Made by a program: the position numbers and the translations under genes. 48,407 nt of DNA from Clostridia bacterium (GTDB lineage Bacteria; Bacillota; Clostridia; Oscillospirales; CAG-272): contig JAFWAA010000023.1 in assembly GCA_017507905.1 (NCBI GenBank), positions 1-48,407 on the forward strand. Direction: 5' to 3'. The number at the start of each line of letters is the position of its first letter. Positions within the stretch are counted from its first letter, which is position 1. Under the pieces are notes generated by a model that worked only from the letters and a program-made list of their open reading frames with translations, was not told the origin of the DNA and did not search any database. Positions 30,762 through 38,437 of the stretch are shown one piece after another.

Positions 30762-31915
30762 CGCCCTACGAGCTTCTCGCCCGACTGATCGCGCGCGCGC
30801 TTTCGGCAGGCGTGCTGAAAAAGGCGGTTTTCTCGAAGCCGAAGGACAAGACCGTCCGCCGTGCGGTGCTGACGCCCCGTACCCTTGGCGAGAGACGGGT
30901 GGCCCAGCTGGAGATCTTCTTTGCCGACAACAAGGCAGGGCACGAAAATCTTTCGCCCGATGACGAGGAGCGCTTTTCCGCTCTGGCCACGGGCTTTGGA
31001 CAGGTCAACCTGCTCACCACGGCGGGGGAGGCCGAGCTGCGCACCTCCAAGGGCGGAAAATGCACCCTGATCGGGGGCGACCGCCTGCGCCGCGCCATCG
31101 AAAAGGGGGACGCTCCTCCTGCCGAGGTGCAGGGCAACGATCGCAAAAAGGAGCGCATCCTGCAGGGAGACGAGCCGTTTCTGCGCCTGCTTGACGTCAG
31201 CGACGCCACGGGGCGTGTGCATGACAAGAAGCAATCCAAGTTCCGCCAGATCAACCGCTTTCTCGAGCTGATCCGCGATTGCCTTTCCGCCCTTCCCAAG
31301 GAGGGGGAGCTTCGCATCTGCGATCTCTGCTGCGGAAAGAGCTATCTTTCCTTTGCGGTGTACCATTATTTTACCTACGTCCTCGGACGTCGCGTGCGCA
31401 TGACGGGCGTGGATCTCAAGCCCGACGTGATCGCCTACTGCAACGAGGTGGCAGGGAAGCTGGGCTTTGACGGTCTGGAATTCCTTTGCGGTGACGTGGG
31501 ACGCTACGATGCGGGGGAGCACGTGCATATGGTCATCTCGCTCCACGCCTGCGACACGGCAACCGACCTTGTGCTGGAGCGGGCGATGACATGGGACGCC
31601 GACGTGATCCTCTCCACCCCCTGCTGCCACCACGAGCTCAATCACACGCTCAACTGCGCGCCGCTTGCCTTTATCGCCGAGCATTCCATGCTTCGGCAGA
31701 AGCTGTGCGACGCCGCCACCGACGCGCTCCGTCTTAAGCTCCTGGCGTCCGTGGGCTACGCCGTTTGCGCGCTGGAGCTGATCGACCCCGAGGAGACCCC
31801 CAAGAATATCATGCTGCGCGCGCTCAAAAGACCGCACTTCGATCCCGCGTCCCCTGAGGCGGAGGCACTGCGCGCGGAATACGCTGCAGCAAGAGCCTTC
31901 TTACTGGGCGGCTGA
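30758..31915 (+). CDS. Class I SAM-dependent methyltransferase
   Basis: This 385-residue protein has an N-terminal region containing QLEIFFADNKAGHEN and the conserved LDVSDATGRVHDKKQSKFRQ, which looks substrate-related, then a Rossmann methyltransferase domain: ICDLCCGKSYLSFAVYHYF (SAM loop), MTGVDLKPDVI, and ISLHACDTATDLVL. STPCCHHELNHTL replaces the usual motif IV, as in the TRMT13/GSTCD-like group. The target, perhaps rRNA or tRNA, is unproven. It overlaps plsY by four nt. Confidence 0.85.
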   Translation: MTPYELLARLIARALSAGVLKKAVFSKPKDKTVRRAVLTPRTLGERRVAQLEIFFADNKAGHENLSPDDEERFSALATGFGQVNLLTTAGEAELRTSKGGKCTLIGGDRLRRAIEKGDAPPAEVQGNDRKKERILQGDEPFLRLLDVSDATGRVHDKKQSKFRQINRFLELIRDCLSALPKEGELRICDLCCGKSYLSFAVYHYFTYVLGRRVRMTGVDLKPDVIAYCNEVAGKLGFDGLEFLCGDVGRYDAGEHVHMVISLHACDTATDLVLERAMTWDADVILSTPCCHHELNHTLNCAPLAFIAEHSMLRQKLCDAATDALRLKLLASVGYAVCALELIDPEETPKNIMLRALKRPHFDPASPEAEALRAEYAAARAFLLGG

Positions 31916-31928
31916 GGAGGAAAACGCC

Positions 31929-32255
31929 ATGTTCAAGCTCTTTTCCCGAAAAAAGGATCCCAACAGCAAGCAATACCGTTGGGAGATGGCCAGACAGATG
32001 GCCAATCATCATATCCGCTACGTCACCGAGAAGATCGACGGCGTGGACGAGGTCATCGGCAAGAACGGTGGACTCAACATCCGCGACGACGAACTTCTGG
32101 TCTTTGCCTCGGCAGACGTGATCTTCCGTTGCAAGATCGAGCAGATGCAGGCCTGGGAGCTGCTCTCCAAGGACGGCGTCGTGATCACCGCGCCCGACCT
32201 TGAGCACGAGGGGCGCGAGCGCACCATCATCGTCTTTTACGTTTACTACCGTTGA
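31929..32255 (+). CDS. Conserved hypothetical protein
   Basis: This 108-residue soluble protein has no family I can name. It has a basic start (MFKLFSRKKDPNSKQYRWEM) and a compact alpha/beta C-terminal half (NIRDDELLVFASADVIFRCK, ERTIIVFYVYYR). It starts 13 nt after the methyltransferase stop with GGAGG upstream and is the last gene before a terminator, so it belongs to the plsY operon. Confidence 0.8.
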   Translation: MFKLFSRKKDPNSKQYRWEMARQMANHHIRYVTEKIDGVDEVIGKNGGLNIRDDELLVFASADVIFRCKIEQMQAWELLSKDGVVITAPDLEHEGRERTIIVFYVYYR

Positions 32256-32266
32256 CCGAAAAAAAG

Positions 32267-32307
32267 AAAAGCGCCGCCTCTCCGTTCTTGAAGAAGCGGT
32301 GCTTTTT
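32267..32307 (+). terminator. Terminator of the plsY operon
   Basis: An 11-bp stem AAAAGCGCCGC/GCGGTGCTTTT (one wobble) ends in five T residues. Confidence 0.8.
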
Positions 32308-32405
32308 CGCGCTTTCGGCAGTGCCCGCCACTGCTCCTTTGGACCTGCGCAAAAGGCCTTTGAGGAGGTCGGCCCCGTTTTTTTTGAAAAAATGCAAAAA
32401 AACTC

Positions 32406-32434
32406 TTGACAAATCCGGCAGAAGGGTATATACT
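32406..32434 (+). promoter_or_regulatory. Sigma-A promoter of the T-box leader
   Basis: TTGACA 32406-32411, 17-bp spacer, TATACT 32429-32434. Confidence 0.92.
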
Positions 32435-32440
32435 GTTAAA

Positions 32441-32716
32441 AAATCCAAACCGATGAGGAAGAGGAGTAGCAGGCGTAAGCCCTTTTTCAGCGAGCCGCGG
32501 ACGGTGAAAGCGTGGCAAAGGAGCGGCTGTGAATGGACTTCCGAGGGCGGACCGAAGGGCGGCAACGCTTGGTAGGCTCCGACGGGGCGCGCGCCCGTTA
32601 CCCATAGCGCCGCATATGTCTCGTATGCGCAGAGGGGAAAAGCAAAGCTTTTCTAACCGGGTGGTACCGCGGATCTGTTGATTCGTCCCGATCATGATGC
32701 ATGATCGGGGCTTTTT
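32441..32716 (+). promoter_or_regulatory. T-box leader, tryptophan specific, with terminator
   Basis: A tRNA-sensing transcriptional switch. Stem I opens with GGAAG (32457-32461), has the AGTA bulge (32465-32468) and closes with CTTCC (32538-32542); opposite the AGTA lies GAATGGA, giving specifier TGG (Trp, 32534-32536) followed by A. The T-box bulge AACCGGGTGGTACCGCGG is at 32655-32672. The competing terminator is a 10-bp CCCGATCATG stem (32687-32709) with a T-run. Uncharged tRNA-Trp should favour read-through into the downstream transporter genes. This accounts for the gene-free stretch 32308-32845. Confidence 0.93.
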
Positions 32717-32741
32717 GTTTTTCATTGAAAGGAGAAACCGT

Positions 32742-32774
32742 ATGTTTATTTTGCAGGAGCGATGGCGAGGCTGA
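32742..32774 (+). CDS. Possible 10-residue leader peptide containing Trp
   Basis: MFILQERWRG has an excellent AAAGGAG 8 nt upstream, better than that of the transporter gene that follows. It lies just after the T-box terminator and contains one TGG codon, suggesting a second, translational layer of tryptophan sensing. It could also be a relic. Confidence 0.4.
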   Translation: MFILQERWRG

Positions 32775-32845
32775 CAGAGCTTTTTCGCTTACGTCGATCC
32801 GTCAATCCATTTCAAATCCAATTCATAGAAAAGAGGAAAAATACC

Positions 32846-33856
32846 ATGAAAAAATTCGTTTCGATCCTGCTGGCAGCTCTTATGCTTGCCCTTTCCGCGC
32901 TGACGCTGGCCTCCTGCAACACCCGGGACATGACCCCTGCCGAGAAGATCGCGGCAGGGGAAGCGCTCAAGGTGGGCGTGATCCAATACATGAGCCATCC
33001 TTCTCTTGACAACTGCTACGAGGGCATTCGCGAGGCGCTTCTCGATTCGGGCATCAAGATGGACATCAAGCGCCAGACCGGCTCTGCCGCCTCCGCTGAT
33101 TCGGATTGCGGCATTACCGCCGAGAACATGGTGGCCGCAGGCTACGACATCCTCATCGCCATCGCAACCCCTGCCGCCGAGGCTGCCTTCGCCGCAACCG
33201 AGAATACCGACATTCCCGTGATCTTCTGCGCCGTATCCGACCCCGTCAAGGCCAACCTGGTCGAGAGTGCGGAGGCCCCCGGTGACAATTGCACGGGAAC
33301 CTCCGACGTGCTTGACCTTGCCGCACAGCTTGCGCTGATCCGCGCAATGCAGCCCGACGTCAAGAGCATCGGCGTGCTTTACACCTCCTCCGAGAGCAAT
33401 TCGCTCTCCAATCTCGCCGTATTCCGCACCCTGTGCGAGCAGAACGGCATTGAGCTGGTCTCCAAGGCCGTGCAATCGGCATCGGATATTCCTGCATCTG
33501 CCGCAGATCTTGCCTCCCGCGTGGACTGCATCAACAACTTTACCGACAACAACGTCGTCAACAATCTTTCCGTCGTTCTGACGGCGGCAGAGAATAACGG
33601 CATTCCCGTTTACGGCTCCGAGGTGGAGCAGGTCAAGAAGGGCTGCCTTGCGGCCGTTTCCATCGATTACGTGGCACTTGGCAAGGTGACGGGCGAGATG
33701 GCGCTGGACGTTCTGCGCGGAGCGGACGCCGCAACGCTTGCGGTCAAGACCATCACCGACGCCACCCCCGTGATCAACACCGAGGTCCTCGAGGCGCTTG
33801 GCATGACCATGCCCGAGGCATACCGCGAGATCGCCGACACCGTCGTTACGGAGTGA
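32846..33856 (+). CDS. trpX: TrpX-type ABC transporter substrate-binding lipoprotein
   Basis: This 336-residue extracytoplasmic lipoprotein of the ABC_sub_bind (PF04392) family. The signal peptide ends ALTLASC (lipobox). VGVIQYMSHPSLDNCYEGIREAL, IAIATPAAEAAFAAT, PVIFCAVSDPVKANLVES and IGVLYTSSESNS are characteristic of TrpX proteins, thought to bind tryptophan or tyrosine. Start ATG 32846 has AGAGGAAAA upstream; an in-frame ATG at 32762 was rejected for lack of a signal-peptide start and spacing. Control by the Trp T-box supports tryptophan as ligand. Confidence 0.92.
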   Translation: MKKFVSILLAALMLALSALTLASCNTRDMTPAEKIAAGEALKVGVIQYMSHPSLDNCYEGIREALLDSGIKMDIKRQTGSAASADSDCGITAENMVAAGYDILIAIATPAAEAAFAATENTDIPVIFCAVSDPVKANLVESAEAPGDNCTGTSDVLDLAAQLALIRAMQPDVKSIGVLYTSSESNSLSNLAVFRTLCEQNGIELVSKAVQSASDIPASAADLASRVDCINNFTDNNVVNNLSVVLTAAENNGIPVYGSEVEQVKKGCLAAVSIDYVALGKVTGEMALDVLRGADAATLAVKTITDATPVINTEVLEALGMTMPEAYREIADTVVTE

Positions 33857-33910
33857 CCGATACCAAATCTACCGAAAACTGCATGATGCTATGCAGAGAA
33901 AGGAGGGGCT

Positions 33911-34876
33911 ATGCAGATCCTGCTTGCCACCTGTGAGGTCTTTTTGAAGTCCGGCTTTGTGTTTTCCCTGATCGCCATGGGCTACTATATTTCCTACACC
34001 ATATTGGATTTCCCCGATCTGACGGTGGAGGGCACCTTCCTCTCGGGAGCGGCGGTCTTCGCCATTCTCATCAGTAAGGGAGTCAACGCGTGGATCGCGC
34101 TGATCCTGTCCTTCTTCGTCGGCTTCCTCTTTGGAACGCTGACGGGCGTTTTGCACGTCAAGCTTCGCATTCGTCCGCTGCTTTGCGGCATTCTCGTCTC
34201 CACCGCCCTCATCACGGTCAATCTGATCGCCGTGAGCGCGGGCATGACGGGGGATTTCTCCGGAGAATCCACTTCCCAGATCTCCTATGGACGCGGCGCG
34301 CCGACCCTGGACAATATTTTTCCCCTCAACCTGATCCCCGCACGCATTCCCGGGCTGAATCTGGCCCTGCGTGAGCTGATCCTGTTTGCGCTGGTGGCGA
34401 TCCTGTTCAAGCTTCTCATGGATTGGTTCCTGTCCACCAAGCGCGGAATGCTGCTTCGCGCAACGGGAAGCAACGACCGCTTTGTGACCACCATGGCCAA
34501 GGACTGCGGCAACAGCAAGATCCTGGGTCTTGGCATCGGCAACGCCTACGCCGCCGTGGCGGGTGCGCTTTATACGCACATCAGCGGCAACGTCAACCAG
34601 GGCATGGGCATCGGAACCGTGGTGATCGGTCTGGCCTCCCTGATCATCGGCCTGTCGGTCTTCAAGAAGGTGCGCTTTCTCCGTCAGAGCACCAAGGTCA
34701 TTCTCGGTGCGATCCTGTACCAGCTCTGCCTGACGGTGGCGCAAAAGCTTGGCGTGCCGAGCGCGTATAACAAGCTGATCATGGCGGTGCTCTTTACGGG
34801 TGCATTGCTCCTGAGCCGTCACGGCACGCGCGCCAAGGCGGCGACCAAGCATGCGCAGGAGGTGAAAAAATGTTAG
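33911..34876 (+). CDS. trpY: TrpY-type ABC transporter permease
   Basis: This 321-residue permease has about eight TM helices. FPDLTVEGTFLSGAAVFA, RPLLCGILVSTALITVNL, GNAYAAVAGALYTHISGNVNQGMGIGTVV (abridged: GNAYAAVAGAL) and VVIGLASLIIGLSVF match the permeases that accompany TrpX. GAAAGGAGG precedes the ATG, and its 3' end overlaps trpZ by 7 nt. Confidence 0.9.
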   Translation: MQILLATCEVFLKSGFVFSLIAMGYYISYTILDFPDLTVEGTFLSGAAVFAILISKGVNAWIALILSFFVGFLFGTLTGVLHVKLRIRPLLCGILVSTALITVNLIAVSAGMTGDFSGESTSQISYGRGAPTLDNIFPLNLIPARIPGLNLALRELILFALVAILFKLLMDWFLSTKRGMLLRATGSNDRFVTTMAKDCGNSKILGLGIGNAYAAVAGALYTHISGNVNQGMGIGTVVIGLASLIIGLSVFKKVRFLRQSTKVILGAILYQLCLTVAQKLGVPSAYNKLIMAVLFTGALLLSRHGTRAKAATKHAQEVKKC

Positions 34877-35643
34877 AGCTTCAACGCATCACCAAGATCT
34901 ATAACCCGGGAGAGGTGACCGAGAACTGCCTCTTTCAGGATTTTTCCCTGCAGATCGCGGACGGCGAATTCGTTTCGGTCGTCGGCTCGAACGGAAGCGG
35001 AAAGACATCGCTGCTCAACATCATCTGCGGATCCATTCCCGTGGAGAGCGGAAGGCTGCTTCTGGACGGGAAGGACATTACGCATCTTCCCGAATACCGC
35101 CGCTACGAGCAGATCGGCAGAGTGTATCAGAATCCCGCCATGGGGAGCTGCCCCGATCTGACCATTCTCGAGAATCTCTGCCTTGCGGAGAACAAAAACA
35201 AGCGCTTTGGCTTCGGCCGCGCCGTGGACCGCAAGCGTGCGGCGCAGTTTGCCGAGATGCTTCGCCCCCTGGGACTTGGGCTTGAGGAAAAGCTGGACGT
35301 CCTCGTGGGTGCGCTTTCGGGCGGACAGCGGCAGGCGCTCTCCCTGCTAATGGCAACGATGACGCCCATTCGCTTTCTCATTCTCGACGAGCATACCGCT
35401 GCTCTTGACCCCAAGACGGCCGAGATCATCATGGAGCTGACCGACCGCATCGTGCGCGAAAAGGGCTTGACCGCCATCATGGTCACGCACAATCTGCGCT
35501 ATGCGGTGGAATACGGCAGCCGTATGCTGATGATGCACAAGGGGAACGTGATCCTAGATAAGGCGGGCGAGGAAAAGGCCGCCGTCACGGTCGCGGATCT
35601 TCTCGCTACCTTTAACGACATCAGCATCGAGTGCGGAAATTAA
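34870..35643 (+). CDS. trpZ: TrpZ-type ABC transporter ATP-binding protein
   Basis: This 257-residue ATPase has Walker A VGSNGSGKTSL, signature LSGGQRQALSLL, Walker B FLILDEHTAALDP (His where most ATPases have Pro, as is usual in this subgroup) and H-loop VTHNLRYAVEYG. GCAGGAGG lies within the end of trpY. It completes the T-box controlled three-gene transporter. Confidence 0.92.
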   Translation: MLELQRITKIYNPGEVTENCLFQDFSLQIADGEFVSVVGSNGSGKTSLLNIICGSIPVESGRLLLDGKDITHLPEYRRYEQIGRVYQNPAMGSCPDLTILENLCLAENKNKRFGFGRAVDRKRAAQFAEMLRPLGLGLEEKLDVLVGALSGGQRQALSLLMATMTPIRFLILDEHTAALDPKTAEIIMELTDRIVREKGLTAIMVTHNLRYAVEYGSRMLMMHKGNVILDKAGEEKAAVTVADLLATFNDISIECGN

Positions 35644-35644
35644 C

Positions 35645-35694
35645 AAAAAAAGAGCAGACGCCCTGCAAATTGCGTGGACGTCTGCTCTTTTTTT
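35645..35694. terminator. Bidirectional terminator between trpZ and the AraC gene
   Basis: AGAGCAGACG (35651-35660) pairs with CGTCTGCTCT (35679-35688), flanked by A and T runs on both sides. Confidence 0.92.
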
Positions 35695-35734
35695 CTTGTT
35701 TTGACCTGCTTGTAAAGTTTTCTTTCCGATCGTT

Positions 35735-36586
35735 TCAGCGGGATGTTTTGGCGATGCGGTGCTTCTTTCGGTAGGCGGTGGGGGAGAGCCCGTCGGCGAA
35801 TTTTTGAAACACGCGGCAGAAGTAGTTGGGGTTGGGGAAGCCGACCATCTCGGAAAGCTGTGCGATGGAGACCTCGCTGTCACGCAGAATGCGCTTGGCG
35901 CAGGTGATGCGGTAGCGGTTCAGGTACTGAATGGGGGGCATACCCACCTCACGCGAAAAACGGCGGTGCATATAGTTGACCGAAAGGGAGGTCAGCTCTG
36001 CCAGATCCCCCTCGCTCACGTGCTCGGCGTAATGGCGGTGAATGTGGTCGAGGATCTTGCGCATAGGGGGGGAGATCTTCTCGGCCGCCTCCAGCGTGGC
36101 CTTGGCGTGAAGGGCCAGCAGACGGTAGAGGGCGCCCAGCGTATAGTGGTGATCCTCGGCGTGCTGATAATTGGAGAGATCGCAAAGATCCCGAAACACC
36201 GCAAAGGCGCGGTCGATATAGGGGCAGGGGTAGACGGCGTTCTGCGCGGGAATGCCTGCCCGCTCCAGTACCTCGCCGACCGTGTCTCCCTCCAGCAGCA
36301 TCCAGTATTGCTCCGCAGGGGGGCTGTCCTCGGTCATGCGGTACCACTGCGGCGCCTCGGGCGTCATGAGGAACATACAGGGGCCCTCATACACCTCTCC
36401 CTGATAGAGAAAGCGTCCGCCCTTCATAAAGTGCAGGGCATAGCGAGGGCGGCGCATCACGGAGGTGGCGTATCCCGGCCACGGGCAGCTGTGGCCAAAG
36501 GAATAGACGAACAGGGAGCTGTTGCGCAGCTTGCCCGTGTCGTAATAGTTTTCCGCACGGTCGGGCTCGTAGAAAAAGCGTTGCAT
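35735..36586 (-). CDS. AraC family transcriptional regulator
   Basis: This 283-residue regulator has an N-terminal cupin-like sensing domain (YALHFMKGGRFLYQGEVYEG ... MTPEAPQWYRM) and two C-terminal HTH motifs: DLAELTSLSVNYMHRRFSRE and the family signature SIAQLSEMVGFPNPNYFCRV, ending FADGLSPTAYRKKH. Start ATG 36586 has AGGAGGAGG upstream; the in-frame extension lacks this. Transcribed divergently from the lipoprotein cluster, which it probably activates through the direct repeats at 36688-36722. Confidence 0.92.
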   Translation of the reverse strand: MQRFFYEPDRAENYYDTGKLRNSSLFVYSFGHSCPWPGYATSVMRRPRYALHFMKGGRFLYQGEVYEGPCMFLMTPEAPQWYRMTEDSPPAEQYWMLLEGDTVGEVLERAGIPAQNAVYPCPYIDRAFAVFRDLCDLSNYQHAEDHHYTLGALYRLLALHAKATLEAAEKISPPMRKILDHIHRHYAEHVSEGDLAELTSLSVNYMHRRFSREVGMPPIQYLNRYRITCAKRILRDSEVSIAQLSEMVGFPNPNYFCRVFQKFADGLSPTAYRKKHRIAKTSR

Positions 36587-36656
36587 ACCTTCCTCCTCCT
36601 TTTGGAAGAAACCTTCCTTGCGCGCCGCGCGTTTTGCACGGGCGCCTACTAAATCT

Positions 36657-36685
36657 ATTCTATCACGCTTTTTTTCTTCTGTCAA
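36657..36685 (-). promoter_or_regulatory. Sigma-A promoter of the AraC gene
   Basis: Minus strand TTGACA (complement of 36680-36685), 17-bp spacer, TAGAAT (complement of 36657-36662). Confidence 0.88.
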
Positions 36686-36687
36686 GA

Positions 36688-36722
36688 AAAAAGGTGTGAA
36701 AAAGGAAGAAAAAGGTGTGAAA
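36688..36722 (+). promoter_or_regulatory. Two direct AAAAAGGTGTGAAA repeats, likely AraC-type operator
   Basis: Identical 14-mers at 36688-36701 and 36709-36722, 21 bp apart (two helical turns). The second ends 6 bp before the -35 of the lipoprotein promoter, the arrangement expected of an AraC-type activator site. Confidence 0.7.
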
Positions 36723-36728
36723 TGTTCA

Positions 36729-36757
36729 TTTACAAGTGCAGATTTTTATGTTATAAT
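36729..36757 (+). promoter_or_regulatory. Promoter of the lipoprotein cluster
   Basis: TTTACA 36729-36734 (imperfect -35), 17-bp spacer, TATAAT 36752-36757. Confidence 0.88.
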
Positions 36758-36787
36758 AAAAGCACTATAAAAAAGGAGGGCTTTTTT

Positions 36788-38311
36788 GTGAAAAATTCCA
36801 AATGGATCGTTCGCATTGCATTGCTGCTGCTCATCTGCACGATGGTGCTTAGTGCAGTTGCCTGCAATCAGACCCCCGCGGACGGACCGGGTACCGATCC
36901 CGTTGAGACCGATCCCGTGACCGACCCCGTCAATCCCGGAACCGACCCTGAGACAGACCCCGATACCAACCCCGAGACCGACCCCGAGACCGATCCCGAG
37001 GTGGACGCAAGCCTGCCCGAGCTTGACCTGGGCGGTACGGAATTCACCGTTCTGCTCCGCACGGGCGACGAGTACATCAACGACATCGGCATCATGAAGG
37101 TCTTTGAGAGCTCCTCGTCGATTGACCGCGCCGTTTATACGCGCAACAGAGCGGTGATGGATAAGTACAATATGATCTTCAACTTCAAGCAGACCGGATC
37201 CTTCTCCTCCGACGTGTCCACGGGACGTGCACGCCCCGATCAGTACGATATTCTCGTCGGCATGGGACGTGAGATCTTCAACGGCATCATTGCCGGCTAC
37301 TACGCCGATTGGAACGACCTTAAGTACGTTGACCTCACCCAGCCCTACTGGGCACAGAGCGCGATCGACCAGTGGTCCACTCCGGGTGGAAAGCTCTTTG
37401 CCATGAACGGCGACCTCTCCTATATGTCCGTGGGTAACTCTACGGCGATGTTCTTCAACAAGAGCATCATCAGCGAGGTTGGCGTAACCTCTCCCTATCA
37501 GCTGGTTTATGACGATGCATGGACGGTCGAGGCCTTCATTCAGATGGTCACCGACTGCGACAGCAACATGGACGGTGACGGCTCCGGCAACATCGCCAGC
37601 GACGGCTTCGGCTATGCTACGCAGGGCTGGCGCGGACCGATATACGCTACCTTCTGCGGCGGCGTTGGCGCACTGGAGAAGAAGAGTGACGGTACCTACA
37701 AGATCGGTATCGAAAAGGAGAGCGTTGCCGATGTCATTCAGGATTACATCGATATGATCGTTACCACCGACGTGGCACACTACGGCGAGCTTGGCGCAGT
37801 ACGTCAGGCCTTCCAGGGCGGCAGAGTTGCCTTCCTGGATGACAACGTGCAGTGCGCCGTCAGCTTCAGCGGCACGGCCCTCGACTTTGGCATTCTGCCT
37901 TGGCCCAAGGCTGCTTCGCGCGGCAATTACGTCAGCCTTGTCGGCTCGGGAACCAACACCTTTGCCGTTTACGGCAACATGAGTGAGGAGGCCATGGATG
38001 CATCCTCCGCCGTGCTTGAGGCAATGGCTCTCTACGGCAAGCATGAGGTTCTGGATTACTACTACGGCACCGTTCTTTCCTACCAGGGCACCAAGGATGA
38101 GGACTCTCTGGCTATGCTGGAGATCATTCACGATTCGCTCTTCTATGACTTTGCGCATTATGCTTGCTTCGGCGGCATTGGCGACGTGGTGAAGAGAGTC
38201 ATCGAGGATTCCGGAACCTACGGTGGAAGCATCTACACGGGTATTGCCCACCTCAGGGACCAGACCATGGTTGATCTTGAGGTATGGTATCTGCTTGACC
38301 TTGAGGAGTGA
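36788..38311 (+). CDS. Extracellular solute-binding lipoprotein, paralogue 1
   Basis: This 507-residue lipoprotein has a basic start (KNSKWIVRIA), signal peptide ending SAVAC, then a ~45-residue linker made of T-D-P, E-T-D-P and N-P-E-T-D-P repeats, then a large extracellular binding-protein-like domain (TEFTVLLRTGDEYINDIG ... GNSTAMFFNKSIISEVG ... AWTVEAFIQMVTDCD). The latter pattern resembles family 1 sugar-binding proteins. No permease is in the window. The start is GTG 36788, seven nt after AAGGAGG. The next gene is a close paralogue, indicating tandem duplication. Confidence 0.85.
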   Translation: MKNSKWIVRIALLLLICTMVLSAVACNQTPADGPGTDPVETDPVTDPVNPGTDPETDPDTNPETDPETDPEVDASLPELDLGGTEFTVLLRTGDEYINDIGIMKVFESSSSIDRAVYTRNRAVMDKYNMIFNFKQTGSFSSDVSTGRARPDQYDILVGMGREIFNGIIAGYYADWNDLKYVDLTQPYWAQSAIDQWSTPGGKLFAMNGDLSYMSVGNSTAMFFNKSIISEVGVTSPYQLVYDDAWTVEAFIQMVTDCDSNMDGDGSGNIASDGFGYATQGWRGPIYATFCGGVGALEKKSDGTYKIGIEKESVADVIQDYIDMIVTTDVAHYGELGAVRQAFQGGRVAFLDDNVQCAVSFSGTALDFGILPWPKAASRGNYVSLVGSGTNTFAVYGNMSEEAMDASSAVLEAMALYGKHEVLDYYYGTVLSYQGTKDEDSLAMLEIIHDSLFYDFAHYACFGGIGDVVKRVIEDSGTYGGSIYTGIAHLRDQTMVDLEVWYLLDLEE

Positions 38312-38376
38312 CCCCTCTAAGCGATAAAGAGAAAACGATTGCAAAACGACTTATTGATTTGATCAGTTCAAGCAAC

Positions 38377-38406
38377 AGAACGGGGTTGCTTCCGCAGCTC
38401 CGTTCT
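38377..38406 (+). promoter_or_regulatory. Hairpin upstream of paralogue 2
   Basis: A 13-bp stem (38377-38389 with 38394-38406, two wobble pairs) with a TTCC loop whose right arm ends CTCCGTTCT. The same right-arm core recurs before the next two genes. Confidence 0.75.
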
Positions 38407-38437
38407 TCGCTTCCCTTGACCAAGAAACGGAGGAATG

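Noticed and set aside
32762-32845. Upstream in-frame ATG (32762) as the trpX start
   Set aside because: It would bury the signal peptide behind 28 charged residues; ATG 32846 gives a normal lipoprotein leader.
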